Notes: a model not told the origin generated them from the letters alone. 37,518 nucleotides of DNA from Kluyvera ascorbata ATCC 33433 (GCF_000735365.1 NZ_JMPL01000033.1:1-37518); one strand, 5' to 3'. Shown: positions 16,348 to 26,056, numbered from the stretch's first letter. Numbers and translations are program-made.

Positions 16348-16572
16348 ATGAGCACACCTGATTTTTCCACTGCAGAAAATAATCAAAATCTGGCCCAGGA
16401 GCTGTCCTGCCTGAAGGCAATGCTGACGCTGATGCTGCAAGCAATGGGTCAAGCGGACGCGGGACGTGTGATTATTAAAATGGAAAAGCAAATTGCGCAG
16501 TTAGAAGATGAAGCTCAGGCTGCCGTATTTTCCAGCACCGTTAAGCAAATTAAACAAGCTTACCGCCAGTAA
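16348..16572 (+). CDS. yecF: YecF, DUF2594 family protein
   Basis: 74-residue soluble protein nearly identical to E. coli YecF (DUF2594), including the [12 protein letters not shown] start, the central [20 protein letters not shown] block and the [11 protein letters not shown] end. It looks all-helical, with a likely amphipathic helix in the centre. The function is unknown. The ATG at 16348 follows GTACGAGGCAATAA, with GAGG as ribosome-binding site. It lies between divergent uvrY and convergent sdiA, as in E. coli, and ends at a shared hairpin. Confidence 0.94.
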   Translation: MSTPDFSTAENNQNLAQELSCLKAMLTLMLQAMGQADAGRVIIKMEKQIAQLEDEAQAAVFSSTVKQIKQAYRQ

Positions 16573-16576
16573 TCTT

Positions 16577-16611
16577 AAACCGGCTGGAGCATCGCTGCTT
16601 ACAGCCGGTTT
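16577..16611. terminator. Bidirectional terminator between yecF and sdiA
   Basis: AAACCGGCTG (16577-16586) and CAGCCGGTTT (16602-16611) form a perfect 10-bp stem with a 15-base loop between the two convergent genes. The T-rich tail is better on the minus strand (TTTAAGATTA). Confidence 0.75.
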
Positions 16612-16641
16612 GCCGTCTGGCACGCAGAACGCAAGAACGAG

Positions 16642-17364
16642 TCAGATCAATCCAATCGCCGCCGCATAGCAGGCAATTTGCGTTTTATTAGGCGCATTAA
16701 ATTTTTTCTGCATGTTCTTCTGATGGAAGTTCACCGTATTCTCGGAAATAGCCAGAATAATCGAAATCTCCGCCGACGTTTTTCCTTCTGCCGTCCATTT
16801 CAGAATTTCTAATTCCCGTTTACTGAATTTCATTTCCCGCGGCATCACCATTTCGTCTTCGACGCGTAATAATGCCAGCAGGCTCATTTCCAGCAATATT
16901 TGCAATCGTAGCGCTATTTCATCTTCATCATGAGGGTGACGCGCCACGCGCTTACGTGATACCGACAGGAAGCCATGAGCATGGTTTGGTAGCATCAGAC
17001 ATTGTGTTGCACCCGTTTGCAGGCCGTGATGACGTGCGGCGTTCCACAATTCCTGGGCATCACTGAACAGCTCGTCATTCCAGCGTAGATGTCCCAGTGA
17101 GAAGTTATCCGGCTTCAGTACCGGATCGATAGCCATATAGTTTGCCGACTTATAATGCGACATCCAGGCATCAGGATAGGTGGTGAACACCGATATTCTG
17201 GGCCGGGTAAAAGGTACCGGATGGCGAACGCACAAGGCGAAGAAATCATATTCCAGATATTCGGTTTGCTGCTGTAAAAGCGCATATATCTGGTCGCTTG
17301 CCGAGGCTGCCTGGAAAAGTTGCAGCATTTCCCGCCGCCAGCTGAAAAAATCATCGTCTCCCAT
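16642..17364 (-). CDS. sdiA: LuxR-type quorum-sensing regulator SdiA
   Basis: Orphan LuxR-family transcription factor that senses acyl-homoserine lactones made by other species. The start chosen is ATG at 17364, giving 240 residues, the E. coli length; an in-frame TTG at 17388 would add eight residues. The autoinducer-binding domain (about 1-170) keeps Tyr63, Trp67, Tyr71 and Asp80, the residues that define the lactone pocket in the LuxR family. The C-terminal helix-turn-helix (about 175-240) has FSKRELEILKWTAEGKTSAEIS and the recognition helix SENTVNFHQKNMQKK. Identity to E. coli SdiA is clearly lower in the N-terminal ligand domain than in the DNA-binding domain. There is no luxI gene in the window. 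Confidence 0.94.
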   Translation of the reverse strand: MGDDDFFSWRREMLQLFQAASASDQIYALLQQQTEYLEYDFFALCVRHPVPFTRPRISVFTTYPDAWMSHYKSANYMAIDPVLKPDNFSLGHLRWNDELFSDAQELWNAARHHGLQTGATQCLMLPNHAHGFLSVSRKRVARHPHDEDEIALRLQILLEMSLLALLRVEDEMVMPREMKFSKRELEILKWTAEGKTSAEISIILAISENTVNFHQKNMQKKFNAPNKTQIACYAAAIGLI

Positions 17365-17682
17365 GACTACGAGAAATCCCCTGATCAATAATCATATTTA
17401 TGAATACAGAAACCTAACACATAAATCTTATTTATATGTATAAAATATCACGCTTCGGCAAAATAATCCTGATTTGCCCTATTTCTGCAACGGATGACGC
17501 AGAATGACTGCTGCCAGGCTATTTTCACGTTTAACAGGCGACATAAAATCTACCTATTGATTAAGCACACTTAAGTAAAATTTTTCATTAAAACGGCGCT
17601 AATCGTTCGCGTTCATCATTTGCGATGAAAAATAAGTCATTCCACACGTGCTCATGTTATCGATGAACACGTGCGGTTAACG
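17365..17682. promoter_or_regulatory. AT-rich sdiA upstream region and tcyN 3' region
   Basis: 318 bases with no gene. The right part is the 3' end of the tcy operon with a hairpin; the left part must hold the sdiA promoter, in very AT-rich DNA. I could not choose a promoter with confidence. Several AT-rich near-repeats of ATTTAT occur at 17395-17440, of a kind that attracts H-NS, but this is inference. Confidence 0.45.
17644..17672 (-). terminator. Hairpin after tcyN
   Basis: CACGTG-x-TCAT (17645-17655 region) pairs with ATGA-x-CACGTG (to 17672), leaving a seven-base loop, ten bases past the tcyN stop codon. On the minus strand the Ts come only after GGAATGACTTATTTTTC, so it may be a weak terminator; each arm carries a CACGTG palindrome. 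Confidence 0.5.
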
Positions 17683-18435
17683 TTACTGCATGAGGAATTT
17701 TTCCAGGAACTGCCGGGTACGCGCCTGCTGCGGATTGGCAAACAGGGCTTTCGCTTCGCCCTGCTCGACCACGCGGCCCTGATCCATAAAGATGGCGCGG
17801 TCAGCCACATCGCGGGCAAAGCTCATTTCGTGGGTGACGATAACCATGGTTCGCTTCTCTTCAGCCAGCGCACGGATGGTATTCAGCACCTCACCTACCA
17901 GTTCAGGGTCTAACGCGGAGGTTGGCTCATCAAACAGAATGACGTCAGGCCGCATCGCTAGCGCCCGAGCGATGGCAACGCGCTGCTGTTGCCCGCCGGA
18001 GAGGCGACGCGGGTAGCTCTCTTCTTTGCCAGAAAGGCCCACTTTGCTAAGCAGCTCGCGCGCTCTGGCAATGGCCTCCGCTTTGCCTTCGCCCTTCACA
18101 ATCACCGGCCCTTCAATGATGTTCTCCAGCACCGTTCGATGCGGGAATAAATTGAAGTTCTGGAACACGAAACCCACGTGCTGGCGAAGACGGCGAATCA
18201 GCCCTTTCTGCTGGCTAAGCGGGCGCGCGGCATCAATGGTCATGTCACCGACCCGAATCGTCCCGCTTTCCGGCACCTCCAGTAGATTAATACTGCGCAG
18301 CAGCGTGGTTTTTCCCGAGCCGCTCGGCCCGATAATCGCCACCACTTCACCCTCTTTCACTTCGAGATCGATCCCGTGCAGCACCGTCTGGCCGTGAAAT
18401 TTCTTCACCAGGTTTTTGACTTCAATTGCGCTCAT
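17683..18435 (-). CDS. tcyN: L-cystine ABC transporter ATP-binding protein TcyN (YecC)
   Basis: ATPase of the TcyJLN cystine importer (polar amino-acid transporter family). The 250 residues equal E. coli YecC. Walker A GPSGSGKT is near residues 34-41, the Q-loop VFQNFNLFPH is near 88-97, the signature LSGGQQQR is near 144-151, Walker B VILFDEP is near 165-171, and the H-loop is VTHEM. The importer takes up cystine, and also diaminopimelate and sulfur analogues in E. coli. It overlaps tcyL by 4 bases (ATGA) and is the last gene of the tcyJ-dcyD-tcyL-tcyN group. Confidence 0.96.
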   Translation of the reverse strand: MSAIEVKNLVKKFHGQTVLHGIDLEVKEGEVVAIIGPSGSGKTTLLRSINLLEVPESGTIRVGDMTIDAARPLSQQKGLIRRLRQHVGFVFQNFNLFPHRTVLENIIEGPVIVKGEGKAEAIARARELLSKVGLSGKEESYPRRLSGGQQQRVAIARALAMRPDVILFDEPTSALDPELVGEVLNTIRALAEEKRTMVIVTHEMSFARDVADRAIFMDQGRVVEQGEAKALFANPQQARTRQFLEKFLMQ

Positions 18436-19100
18436 TTTGGATCTCGCTCCTGGCGGTTAAGCTGGTTTTCAAAATAGTTTTGCAGCGCCGACAGCACCGT
18501 CGCCATCACCCAGTAAATCAGCGATGCGGCCAGATACATGGTGAACACTTCCAGGGTGCGCGAGGTAATCAGCTGCGCCTGGCGGAACAGTTCCGGCACC
18601 TGAATGGTTGCCGCCAGCGACGTATCCTTCACCAGACTGATAAAACTGTTCGACAGCGGCGGCAACGCCACGCGCGCAGCCTGCGGCAGAATCGCACGAC
18701 GCATGATTTGCCACGGCGTCATCCCGATACTGGCCGCCGCTTCCCATTGCCCCTTATCAATCGACGAAATCGCCGCACGCAGCGTTTCTGCTGCATAGGC
18801 CGCCGTGTTAAGCGACAGGCCAATCATCGCCGAGGGAATAGGATCCAGCTCAATGCCAAACTGCGGCAGGCCGTAGTAAATCATAAACAGCTGCGCAATC
18901 AGCGGTGTACCGCGAAAAATAGAGATATAGCAGCGCGCCAGCCAGCGGATGGGGCCGATGGGCGAGAGGCGCATCAGCGCGAGAATAAAGCCCAGAATCA
19001 GGCCGAAGAACATCCCGCCAATACTAAGCTGTAACGTGAAGACCGCGCCTTTGAGCAGATACGGCGCGGAGTCGATAACCAGTTGAATACTTTCTTGCAT
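18432..19100 (-). CDS. tcyL: L-cystine ABC transporter permease TcyL (YecS)
   Basis: Inner-membrane permease of the cystine importer, 222 residues as in E. coli YecS. The HisM/GlnP-type permease has about five hydrophobic segments, and the conserved cytoplasmic EAA-like loop occurs near residues 125-150 (EAAASIGMTPWQIMRRAILPQA). A FRGTPLIAQLFMIYYGLP motif, common to this family, is near 61-78. It acts as a homodimer with two TcyN ATPases. It lies 13 bases downstream of dcyD and overlaps tcyN. Confidence 0.96.
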   Translation of the reverse strand: MQESIQLVIDSAPYLLKGAVFTLQLSIGGMFFGLILGFILALMRLSPIGPIRWLARCYISIFRGTPLIAQLFMIYYGLPQFGIELDPIPSAMIGLSLNTAAYAAETLRAAISSIDKGQWEAAASIGMTPWQIMRRAILPQAARVALPPLSNSFISLVKDTSLAATIQVPELFRQAQLITSRTLEVFTMYLAASLIYWVMATVLSALQNYFENQLNRQERDPK

Positions 19101-19113
19101 GAGCGCGTTCTAT

Positions 19114-20109
<996 letters not shown>

Positions 20110-20138
20110 TTAGTCTTGTTTTTATTATGCGTCTTAAA

Positions 20139-20170
20139 TAAAAAAAGGCGCTCTATCAGCGCCTTTTTTA
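20139..20170. terminator. Bidirectional terminator between tcyJ and dcyD
   Basis: AAAAAAGGCGC and GCGCCTTTTTT flank a seven-base loop (20141-20169), giving a stem with a U-tract in both directions. It lies just downstream of tcyJ on the minus strand, so it should cut transcription before dcyD and let the binding protein be made in excess. Confidence 0.85.
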
Positions 20171-20181
20171 AAGCATGACGA

Positions 20182-20982
20182 CTATTCTGTCACGTCTGCC
20201 CCGAACCATTTTTCAGACAGTGCTTTCAGGCTACCGTCTTTATGCATGGCATCGATGGCACCATCAATCGCTTTCAGCAAGTCTTCGTTGCCTTTACGCA
20301 ACGCAACGCCAGATTCCTGACGGGAGAACGCGTCGCCCGCAACGGCCAGCGTATTGTTGGTTTTCTTCACCAGATCCAGTGCCGCCAGACGATCAACCAG
20401 AATCGCGTTGATACGACCTACGCGCAGGTCCTGGTATTTTGTCGGGTCATCATCGTAAGTACGAATATCAACGCCCTGGACGTTTTTACGCAGCCACTCT
20501 TCATAGTTGGTTCCCAGACCCACGCCAACCTTTTTACCTTTCAGGTCAGCCGCGGTTTTGATGGTGTCTTCACTGCCCTTTTTCACCAGCGCCTGAATAC
20601 CGGAGATGGTGTACGGGGTGGAGAAGTCATATTTCTTCTGACGCTCAGGAGAAATCGTCACCTGGTTAATCACCACGTCGATACGTTTTGAATCGAGCGA
20701 CGCCAGCATCCCATCCCACTTGGTCGGTTTGAGGTCAGCCTTAACGCCCAGGTGTTCTGCCAGCTCATTGGCAAACTCCACTTCAAAGCCGGTCAACTTA
20801 CCGTCATCGCCCTGGAAACTGAACGGAGGATAAGTGCCTTCCAGGCCAACGCGCAGCGTGCCGCGTTCTTTCACCTGGTTTAATAAATTCTCAGCCGCGA
20901 ACGCCTGTACGCTTGCGCCAGCAACCAGCGCAACGGCTATAGCGCCCATCAGCGCCTGACGACCCAGAAACTTCAGTTTCAT
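20182..20982 (-). CDS. tcyJ: Periplasmic cystine-binding protein TcyJ (FliY)
   Basis: Periplasmic binding protein for L-cystine, historically named FliY from its place next to fliZ; it has no flagellar structural role. The start used is ATG at 20982, with GGGGGTATA as ribosome-binding site, giving 266 residues as in E. coli; the longer frame to 21003 lacks support. A signal peptide runs to about residue 28 (cleavage near VQAFAAE). The mature protein shows the SBP family 3 signature GFEVEFANELAEHLG (near 67-81) and the WDGMLASLDSKRIDVVINQVTIS segment that lines the ligand site. In E. coli it can be transcribed from sigma-28 and CysB-linked promoters. Confidence 0.96.
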   Translation of the reverse strand: MKLKFLGRQALMGAIAVALVAGASVQAFAAENLLNQVKERGTLRVGLEGTYPPFSFQGDDGKLTGFEVEFANELAEHLGVKADLKPTKWDGMLASLDSKRIDVVINQVTISPERQKKYDFSTPYTISGIQALVKKGSEDTIKTAADLKGKKVGVGLGTNYEEWLRKNVQGVDIRTYDDDPTKYQDLRVGRINAILVDRLAALDLVKKTNNTLAVAGDAFSRQESGVALRKGNEDLLKAIDGAIDAMHKDGSLKALSEKWFGADVTE

Positions 20983-21068
20983 TATACCCCCGAAAAGCAT
21001 CACTTTTTTCGTAGTGTAAACCGTTCGTCTTCAATGACAAACACCCATGAGATACATCTTATTCCAAT

Positions 21069-21614
21069 TTAATATATATCAGAGGTTTCACAGTCTGCGA
21101 AATTTTGCTCGTTATCAGGCGGCAGGTGGCGCTGAAAACGCAGGTATTTCCGCAAGGCAATACGATAATTGTTGGTGCTGGTATCCGGCAGCCAGGCCTC
21201 CAGCTTTTCATCCGCATGACGCTCGAGCAGCATCGATTGCGGCACCTGTTGGTCTACAAAATGGTTGCCAAGACGACGCAGACGCACGACGTACTCACGT
21301 ACGGTACCCGCGCTCATGTCCGTTTGTTCGAGGAGATATTGTTTAAAGCCGATGATATTGAAGAAGGCGCTCTGCTCTTTACAGTGCAGATCGCCGCAGA
21401 AGCGGCATAACGCTGACCAGGCGCTACGTTCCTGCTGCCACGCGTTGTCATCCATCAGCGTATCCAGGCGGGAGATAGCAATTTTATTCACGATCACGCC
21501 CTGACGCACTAAGGTGATACGGTCGAGCAGTTTGTGACACTGGGCGCAATGCGTTTCGCTGTGTTTAAAGTCTTTGAGATAGCGGCTTAATGGCCGTCTT
21601 TTTACCTGCATCAT
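21069..21614 (-). CDS. fliZ: Flagella/RpoS-cross-regulator FliZ
   Basis: DNA-binding regulator co-transcribed with fliA; in E. coli it represses sigma-S promoters and curli, and in Salmonella it activates flhDC through YdiV repression. The 181 residues align with E. coli FliZ (183). It has the integrase-like N-terminal (SAM-like) segment with PLSRYLKDFKHSETHC, a CxxC pair (CAQC, CRFC), and the recognition region GTVREYVVRLRRLGNH near 105-120. The C-terminus is divergent but ends in the conserved SDIY. Two ATG codons stand at 21614 and 21611; the GGAG upstream fits the first. Confidence 0.94.
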   Translation of the reverse strand: MMQVKRRPLSRYLKDFKHSETHCAQCHKLLDRITLVRQGVIVNKIAISRLDTLMDDNAWQQERSAWSALCRFCGDLHCKEQSAFFNIIGFKQYLLEQTDMSAGTVREYVVRLRRLGNHFVDQQVPQSMLLERHADEKLEAWLPDTSTNNYRIALRKYLRFQRHLPPDNEQNFADCETSDIY

Positions 21615-21679
21615 TATGATAACTCCGGGTTCTCATTACATAATGCGGCATTTTTGGCGAAACTTAACGTTACTCCAAC

Positions 21680-22399
21680 CTACGTCTTACCCAGTTTTAT
21701 GCGCAGACGCTTAATGGCCTGGCTGTGCAGTTGGCTTACGCGCGACTCCCCCACTTCCAGTACCGCGCCGATCTCTTTGAGGTTCAGCTCTTCCTGGTAA
21801 TAGAGGGTTAACACCAACTTCTCGCGCTCTGGCAGAGCCTCGATGGCTTCCATCACGCGATGGCGAAGATCGCCTTCCAGTAGTTGATGCAGTGGGTTTT
21901 CGTGTTGATTCTCTTCCGTCACCAGCTCAATGCTGTCGCCATACTCTTCACGCCACTCATCGTAGGAGAAAAGCTGGCTGTTATTGGTGTCCAATAGCAC
22001 CTGACGGTATTCTTCAATCGCGATCCCAAGTCGCTGCGCGACTTCGGTTTCGGTCGCGTTTCGTCCCAGTTCCTGCTCCAGCTGTCCCAACGTCTGCGCA
22101 ACTTCACGCGCGTTCCGCCGGACGCTACGCGGTACCCAATCTCGGCTGCGTAATTCGTCCAGCATCGCCCCACGGATGCGTTGCACTGCGTAAGTCGTAA
22201 ATGCCGTACCTTGCAGAGCGTCATAGCGTTCAACTGCGTTCAATAAGCCGATACCGCCCGCCTGGAGCAGATCGTCCAGTTCCACGCTCGCCGGCAAACG
22301 CACCTGAAGGCGCAGCGCTTCGTGTCGCACCAGCGGCACATAGCGTTGCCATAGCGAGTGTTTATCCATTACACCTTCAGCGGTATACATTGAATTCAC
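21680..22399 (-). CDS. fliA: Flagellar sigma factor FliA (sigma-28)
   Basis: Sigma factor that directs RNA polymerase to late (class 3) flagellar promoters. The start chosen is GTG at 22399, as in E. coli, giving 239 residues (NSMYTAEGVMDKHSLW...). Region 2 has the DDLLQAGGIGLLNAVERYD and FTTYAVQRIRGAMLDELR segments (near 40-90) for -10 recognition. Region 3 follows, and region 4 (about 185-235) has LPEREKLVLTLYYQEELNLKEIGAVLEVGESRVSQLHS-type helix-turn-helix. It is held inactive by FlgM until hook completion. A perfect sigma-28 -10 motif upstream implies autoregulation, and a partial FlhDC site lies further upstream. Confidence 0.97.
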   Translation of the reverse strand: MNSMYTAEGVMDKHSLWQRYVPLVRHEALRLQVRLPASVELDDLLQAGGIGLLNAVERYDALQGTAFTTYAVQRIRGAMLDELRSRDWVPRSVRRNAREVAQTLGQLEQELGRNATETEVAQRLGIAIEEYRQVLLDTNNSQLFSYDEWREEYGDSIELVTEENQHENPLHQLLEGDLRHRVMEAIEALPEREKLVLTLYYQEELNLKEIGAVLEVGESRVSQLHSQAIKRLRIKLGKT

Positions 22400-22425
22400 G
22401 ATAAACAGCCCTGCATTAATATGAG

Positions 22426-22452
22426 TTATCGGCACGATTATCCGTTTCTATA
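22426..22452 (-). promoter_or_regulatory. Sigma-28 promoter of fliA
   Basis: Minus strand: TATAGAAA (22452-22445), 11-bp spacer, GCCGATAA (22433-22426). The -10 is a perfect sigma-28 match; the -35 is weak (4 of 8 against TAAAGTTT). A half-site resembling the FlhDC box, AAATAACC, lies further upstream at 22496-22489 on the minus strand, consistent with dual class 2/class 3 control. Confidence 0.75.
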
Positions 22453-22521
22453 GCCATTTTAATCGATGGAACAGTGGGAGAAATGTGGGGTTATTTGCGG
22501 AGTAAGTGAAATTTCAGCAAC

Positions 22522-22547
22522 AAAAAAACCCCGCCGAGGCGGGGTTT
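22522..22547 (-). terminator. Intrinsic terminator of fliC
   Basis: Minus strand: AAACCCCGC-CTCG-GCGGGGTTTTTTT, a strong stem with a T-run, 16 bases past the fliC stop codon. In E. coli the fliC 3' UTR ending at this terminator is the source of the sRNA FliX; a counterpart is possible here but cannot be shown from sequence. Confidence 0.92.
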
Positions 22548-22563
22548 GTCAGATTGAGAGCGA

Positions 22564-24357
22564 TTAGCCCTGCAGCAGAGACAGAACCTGCTGTGGAACC
22601 TGGTTCGCTTTTGCCAGCACGGAGTTACCAGCCTGCTGGATGATCTGCGCTTTAGACATGTTGGACACTTCGGTCGCATAGTCGGCGTCCTGAATACGGG
22701 ACTGCGCTTCAGACAGGTTGGTGGTGGTGTTGTTCAGGTTGGTTACCGCAGAATCCAGACGGTTCTGGATAGCACCCAGAGAAGAACGGAATTTGTCGAT
22801 GGAGCTGATAGCAGCGTCCAGGGCAGCCAGTGGGTCCTTCGTTACGGTCCCTTCACTTGTAGACTCAGTAGTCAGTGTACCATTCGCGCTAACATAGACC
22901 TCAGCACCAACTTTTGGCGCATATTTACCAGTGCCGGTTCCTGAGTCAACGGTTACCTTGCCATTGTTAGCATCAATAGAGTATTTGGTAGTGTATGAAC
23001 CAACAGTGGTCATTTCACCATCAGAATCAGTATAGGTTGCTGTTGCAGTCCCCACCGCCGTACCAGCTACAGATTTAGCACTTGCCGTACCATCACCAGC
23101 CGCAAACACAGCCTGATATGACTGTACACCTGATTTATAAGTGATGGTAGCTGAGGTATCACCATCAGCAGCAACAGCGGCAGCTTGCTTGGCGGTAGCA
23201 ACTTTGTTCAGAACAGTTTCTTTGCTAGCTGTATCAGTGAAAGATACACCGGCATTGGCAGCAACAACTGGAGCAGTCGTATCAGCACCCGTTTTAAAGT
23301 TATAAGTGGTCCCACCCATAGTAATTGATGCGGTCTTGTTAATCCCAATTGACTGACCATCACCAACTTTTGTGAACAAGGCATCAAGTTTTGCAGCAGT
23401 AGCACCACCAGCATTGTTTGTTGTCAGGTTACCATCAGTAGTCAGATAAGCATCCTGACCGCCGATTGTGATTTTGCCATTTGCATCTACATCAAAGTTG
23501 ACTTCGCCACTTTCAGCTTTATAAACACCGCTAGACGTTTGCCCAGCAGGTGGAAGCAGGCCAGCAGCAACACCACCAGCCAGAGCAGATGTGTTATTAG
23601 AAGTATTAGTGAACGAGAAGTTACCTGAAGCAGCATTATAGGTATAAGTTGTTGCTGTCTGTGCTGCATCAGCTTTGATAGTAACCGTATCACCATCTTT
23701 AAGCTGGTTTATAGCCTGAGAGGCAGTTAATGCATTGTTTGTAGTAGTAATTGTGTTGGTAGATGCATCCATTTTAGCAGCGGTTAAATCGCTGATAGTC
23801 GCCGCTTTGTTCGCAATGGTACCAGACCCATTCACGTTAAAACCGTTCAGACCCAGAGTATCAGAGTCAATTTTTTTCAGGTCGATGGAGATAGTCTGAC
23901 CATCGTTGGCGCCAACCTGAATTTTCATGGTGCCATCTTTTGCCAGCACGTTCACGCCGTTGAACTGAGTCTGACCGGATACGCGGTCAATTTCAGACAG
24001 GCGGGATTTGATTTCGTCCTGAATAGAAGACAGGTCGGAATCGGAGTTAGTCCCGGTGGTTGCCTGAACGGTCAGTTCACGTACACGCTGTAAGTTGTTG
24101 TTGATTTCAGACAGTGCGCCCTCAGTGGTCTGCGCCAGAGAGATACCGTCGTTGGCGTTACGTGCCGCCTGAGTCAGGCCTTTAATGTTGGAGGTGAAAC
24201 GGTTAGCAATCGCCTGACCCGCTGCGTCATCCTTCGCGCTGTTGATACGCAAGCCAGAAGACAGACGCTCGATAGAACTGGACAGAGCAGACTGGTTCTT
24301 GTTGATGTTGTTCTGAGTGATCAGCGAGAGGCTGTTGGTATTAATGACTTGTGCCAT
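22564..24357 (-). CDS. fliC: Flagellin FliC
   Basis: Filament subunit exported by the flagellar secretion system. The 597-residue protein has the conserved D0/D1 N-terminal part (1 to about 180: AQVINTNSLSLITQNN, LSSGLRINSAKDDAAGQAIANRF, LQRVRELTVQA, which includes the TLR5-recognised helix) and the conserved C-terminal D1/D0 part (about 505-597, ending VPQQVLSLLQG). The middle (180-505) is a low-complexity, Thr/Ala/Gly-rich variable D2/D3 region that defines the H antigen; its DNA is visibly more AT-rich than the flanks. It follows a sigma-28 promoter and has no fliB methylase gene next to it, unlike Salmonella. It is read toward fliA. Confidence 0.97.
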   Translation of the reverse strand: MAQVINTNSLSLITQNNINKNQSALSSSIERLSSGLRINSAKDDAAGQAIANRFTSNIKGLTQAARNANDGISLAQTTEGALSEINNNLQRVRELTVQATTGTNSDSDLSSIQDEIKSRLSEIDRVSGQTQFNGVNVLAKDGTMKIQVGANDGQTISIDLKKIDSDTLGLNGFNVNGSGTIANKAATISDLTAAKMDASTNTITTTNNALTASQAINQLKDGDTVTIKADAAQTATTYTYNAASGNFSFTNTSNNTSALAGGVAAGLLPPAGQTSSGVYKAESGEVNFDVDANGKITIGGQDAYLTTDGNLTTNNAGGATAAKLDALFTKVGDGQSIGINKTASITMGGTTYNFKTGADTTAPVVAANAGVSFTDTASKETVLNKVATAKQAAAVAADGDTSATITYKSGVQSYQAVFAAGDGTASAKSVAGTAVGTATATYTDSDGEMTTVGSYTTKYSIDANNGKVTVDSGTGTGKYAPKVGAEVYVSANGTLTTESTSEGTVTKDPLAALDAAISSIDKFRSSLGAIQNRLDSAVTNLNNTTTNLSEAQSRIQDADYATEVSNMSKAQIIQQAGNSVLAKANQVPQQVLSLLQG

Positions 24358-24433
24358 GATTCGTTATCCTATATTTCAAGTCGTTGATTACGTAATGGGT
24401 TTTCACCCGTCGGCTCAATCGCCGTCAAACTTG

Positions 24434-24460
24434 TTATCGTCTGCCGTAAAACAACCTTTA
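24434..24460 (-). promoter_or_regulatory. Sigma-28 promoter of fliC
   Basis: Minus strand: TAAAGGTT (24460-24453), 11-bp spacer, GACGATAA (24441-24434). This is the known fliC-type class 3 promoter arrangement (GACGATAA is also used at Salmonella and E. coli fliC). It leaves a 5' UTR of roughly 65 bases. Confidence 0.9.
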
Positions 24461-24552
24461 GAATTTTTTTCACCAATCTCACTTTTTTTTAGCCGTCGAA
24501 ATACTCTTTTCTCTGGCGCTTATTCGCGCCATTAAAAAAAAACAATTAAGCG

Positions 24553-24579
24553 TAAACTTTGACGCATTCAGGCCGATAA
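24553..24579 (+). promoter_or_regulatory. Sigma-28 promoter of fliDST
   Basis: TAAACTTT (24553-24560), 11-bp spacer, GCCGATAA (24572-24579). The match to TAAAGTTT-N11-GCCGATAA is 15 of 16. It lies 43 bases before the fliD start codon, back to back with the fliC promoter. Confidence 0.92.
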
Positions 24580-24622
24580 CCCAGACATTCATTCTACGTG
24601 TCGACACATTTAAGGAATAAAA

Positions 24623-26032
24623 ATGGCAAGCATATCTTCATTGGGGATCGGATCGGGCCTGAAGCTGAGCGACATTCTGGACAGCCTGACCGCGGCCGAA
24701 AAAGCTACGTTAACGCCTATTACCAAACAGCAAACCTCCTACTCAGCTAAGCTCAGCGGTTACGGCACGTTGAAAAGCTCGCTGGAGGCTTTCCAGACCG
24801 CCAACACCGCACTGTCTAAAGCAGACCTATTTACCGCCACCACTACCGCCAGCTCTACTACCGCCTTTAGCGCCACCACCACCGGTAACGCCATTGCGGG
24901 TAAATACACCATTAGCATCACGCAGTTGGCGCAGGCGCAAACGTTGACCACCAGTACAACGCAGGCCGACAGCAAAAAAGCCATCGCCACCAGCGACAGC
25001 GTCCTGACCATTCAACAGGGCGGCGACAAGAAGCCGGTGACTATTGATATCAGTGCGGCAAACTCCTCGTTAACTGGGATTCGCGATGCTATTAACAACG
25101 CCAAAGCGGGCGTCAGCGCCAGTATTATTAACGTCGGTGGCGCCTACCGTCTGTCAATCACCTCGAACGATACCGGTAAAGATAACGGCATGACGCTAAG
25201 CGTCAGCGGCGACAGCACGCTGCAAAGCTTTATGGGCTATAACGGCACCAAAGGCGATGCTGCTAACGGCATGTTAGAGAGCGTGACTGCGCAAAACGCC
25301 GAGCTGACGGTAAACAACGTTGCCATTGAAAACAGCAGCAACACCATTAGCGATGCGCTGGAAGACATTACGCTGAACCTCAATGATGTCACCACCGGCA
25401 ACCAGACGCTGACCATCACCCAGGATACGACGAAAGCACAAGCTGCGGTAAAAGCGTGGGTGACAGCCTATAACGCCCTGCAGGATACCTTCAGCAGTCT
25501 GACCAAATACACCGCGGTTGATCCTGGCTCCGACAGCCAGAGTGCCAACAACGGCGCACTGATTGGCGACACCACGCTGCGCACCATTCAGACCCAATTG
25601 AAGAGCGCTTTGAGCAATACGCTAAGTTCTTCTTCTTATAAAACCCTAGCGCAGATTGGCATCACCTCCGATCCAAGCACCGGCGAGTTAGAAGTCGATG
25701 ACGACAAACTCAGTGCGGCACTGAAGAAAGATTCGTCCGCCGTCGGCACCCTGATCGTCGGTGACGGCAAAAAAACCGGTATCACCACCACCATCGGCAG
25801 CAACCTGACCAGCTGGCTCTCCAGCACCGGGATCATCCAGGCTGCGAAAGATGGCGTCAGCAAAACGCTGAACAAACTGACCAAAGACTATAACGCCGCC
25901 AGCGATCTGATCGATCAGAAAGTCGCGCGCTATAAAGATCAATTTACTCAACTGGACGTACTGATGACCTCGTTAAATAACACCAGTAACTATTTAACGC
26001 AGCAGTTCGAATCTACCAGCAATTCCAAGTAA
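24623..26032 (+). CDS. fliD: Flagellar filament cap protein FliD (HAP2)
   Basis: Pentameric cap that sits at the filament tip and folds incoming flagellin. The 469 residues match E. coli FliD (468). The N-terminal D0 part is conserved (ASISSLGIGSGLKLSDILDSL, ITKQQTSYSAKLSGYGTLKSSLEAF), the middle is Thr/Ser/Asn-rich and antigenic, and the C-terminal helical part (about 395-469: GISKTLNKL-like, YKDQFTQLDVLMTSLNNTSNYLTQQF) is conserved. It has no signal peptide, in keeping with type III export. The ATG at 24623 follows TAAGGAATAAAA. It is the first gene of fliDST; FliT is its export chaperone. Confidence 0.97.
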   Translation: MASISSLGIGSGLKLSDILDSLTAAEKATLTPITKQQTSYSAKLSGYGTLKSSLEAFQTANTALSKADLFTATTTASSTTAFSATTTGNAIAGKYTISITQLAQAQTLTTSTTQADSKKAIATSDSVLTIQQGGDKKPVTIDISAANSSLTGIRDAINNAKAGVSASIINVGGAYRLSITSNDTGKDNGMTLSVSGDSTLQSFMGYNGTKGDAANGMLESVTAQNAELTVNNVAIENSSNTISDALEDITLNLNDVTTGNQTLTITQDTTKAQAAVKAWVTAYNALQDTFSSLTKYTAVDPGSDSQSANNGALIGDTTLRTIQTQLKSALSNTLSSSSYKTLAQIGITSDPSTGELEVDDDKLSAALKKDSSAVGTLIVGDGKKTGITTTIGSNLTSWLSSTGIIQAAKDGVSKTLNKLTKDYNAASDLIDQKVARYKDQFTQLDVLMTSLNNTSNYLTQQFESTSNSK

Positions 26033-26056
26033 TCATTCTTAACCAGGAGAGACATC

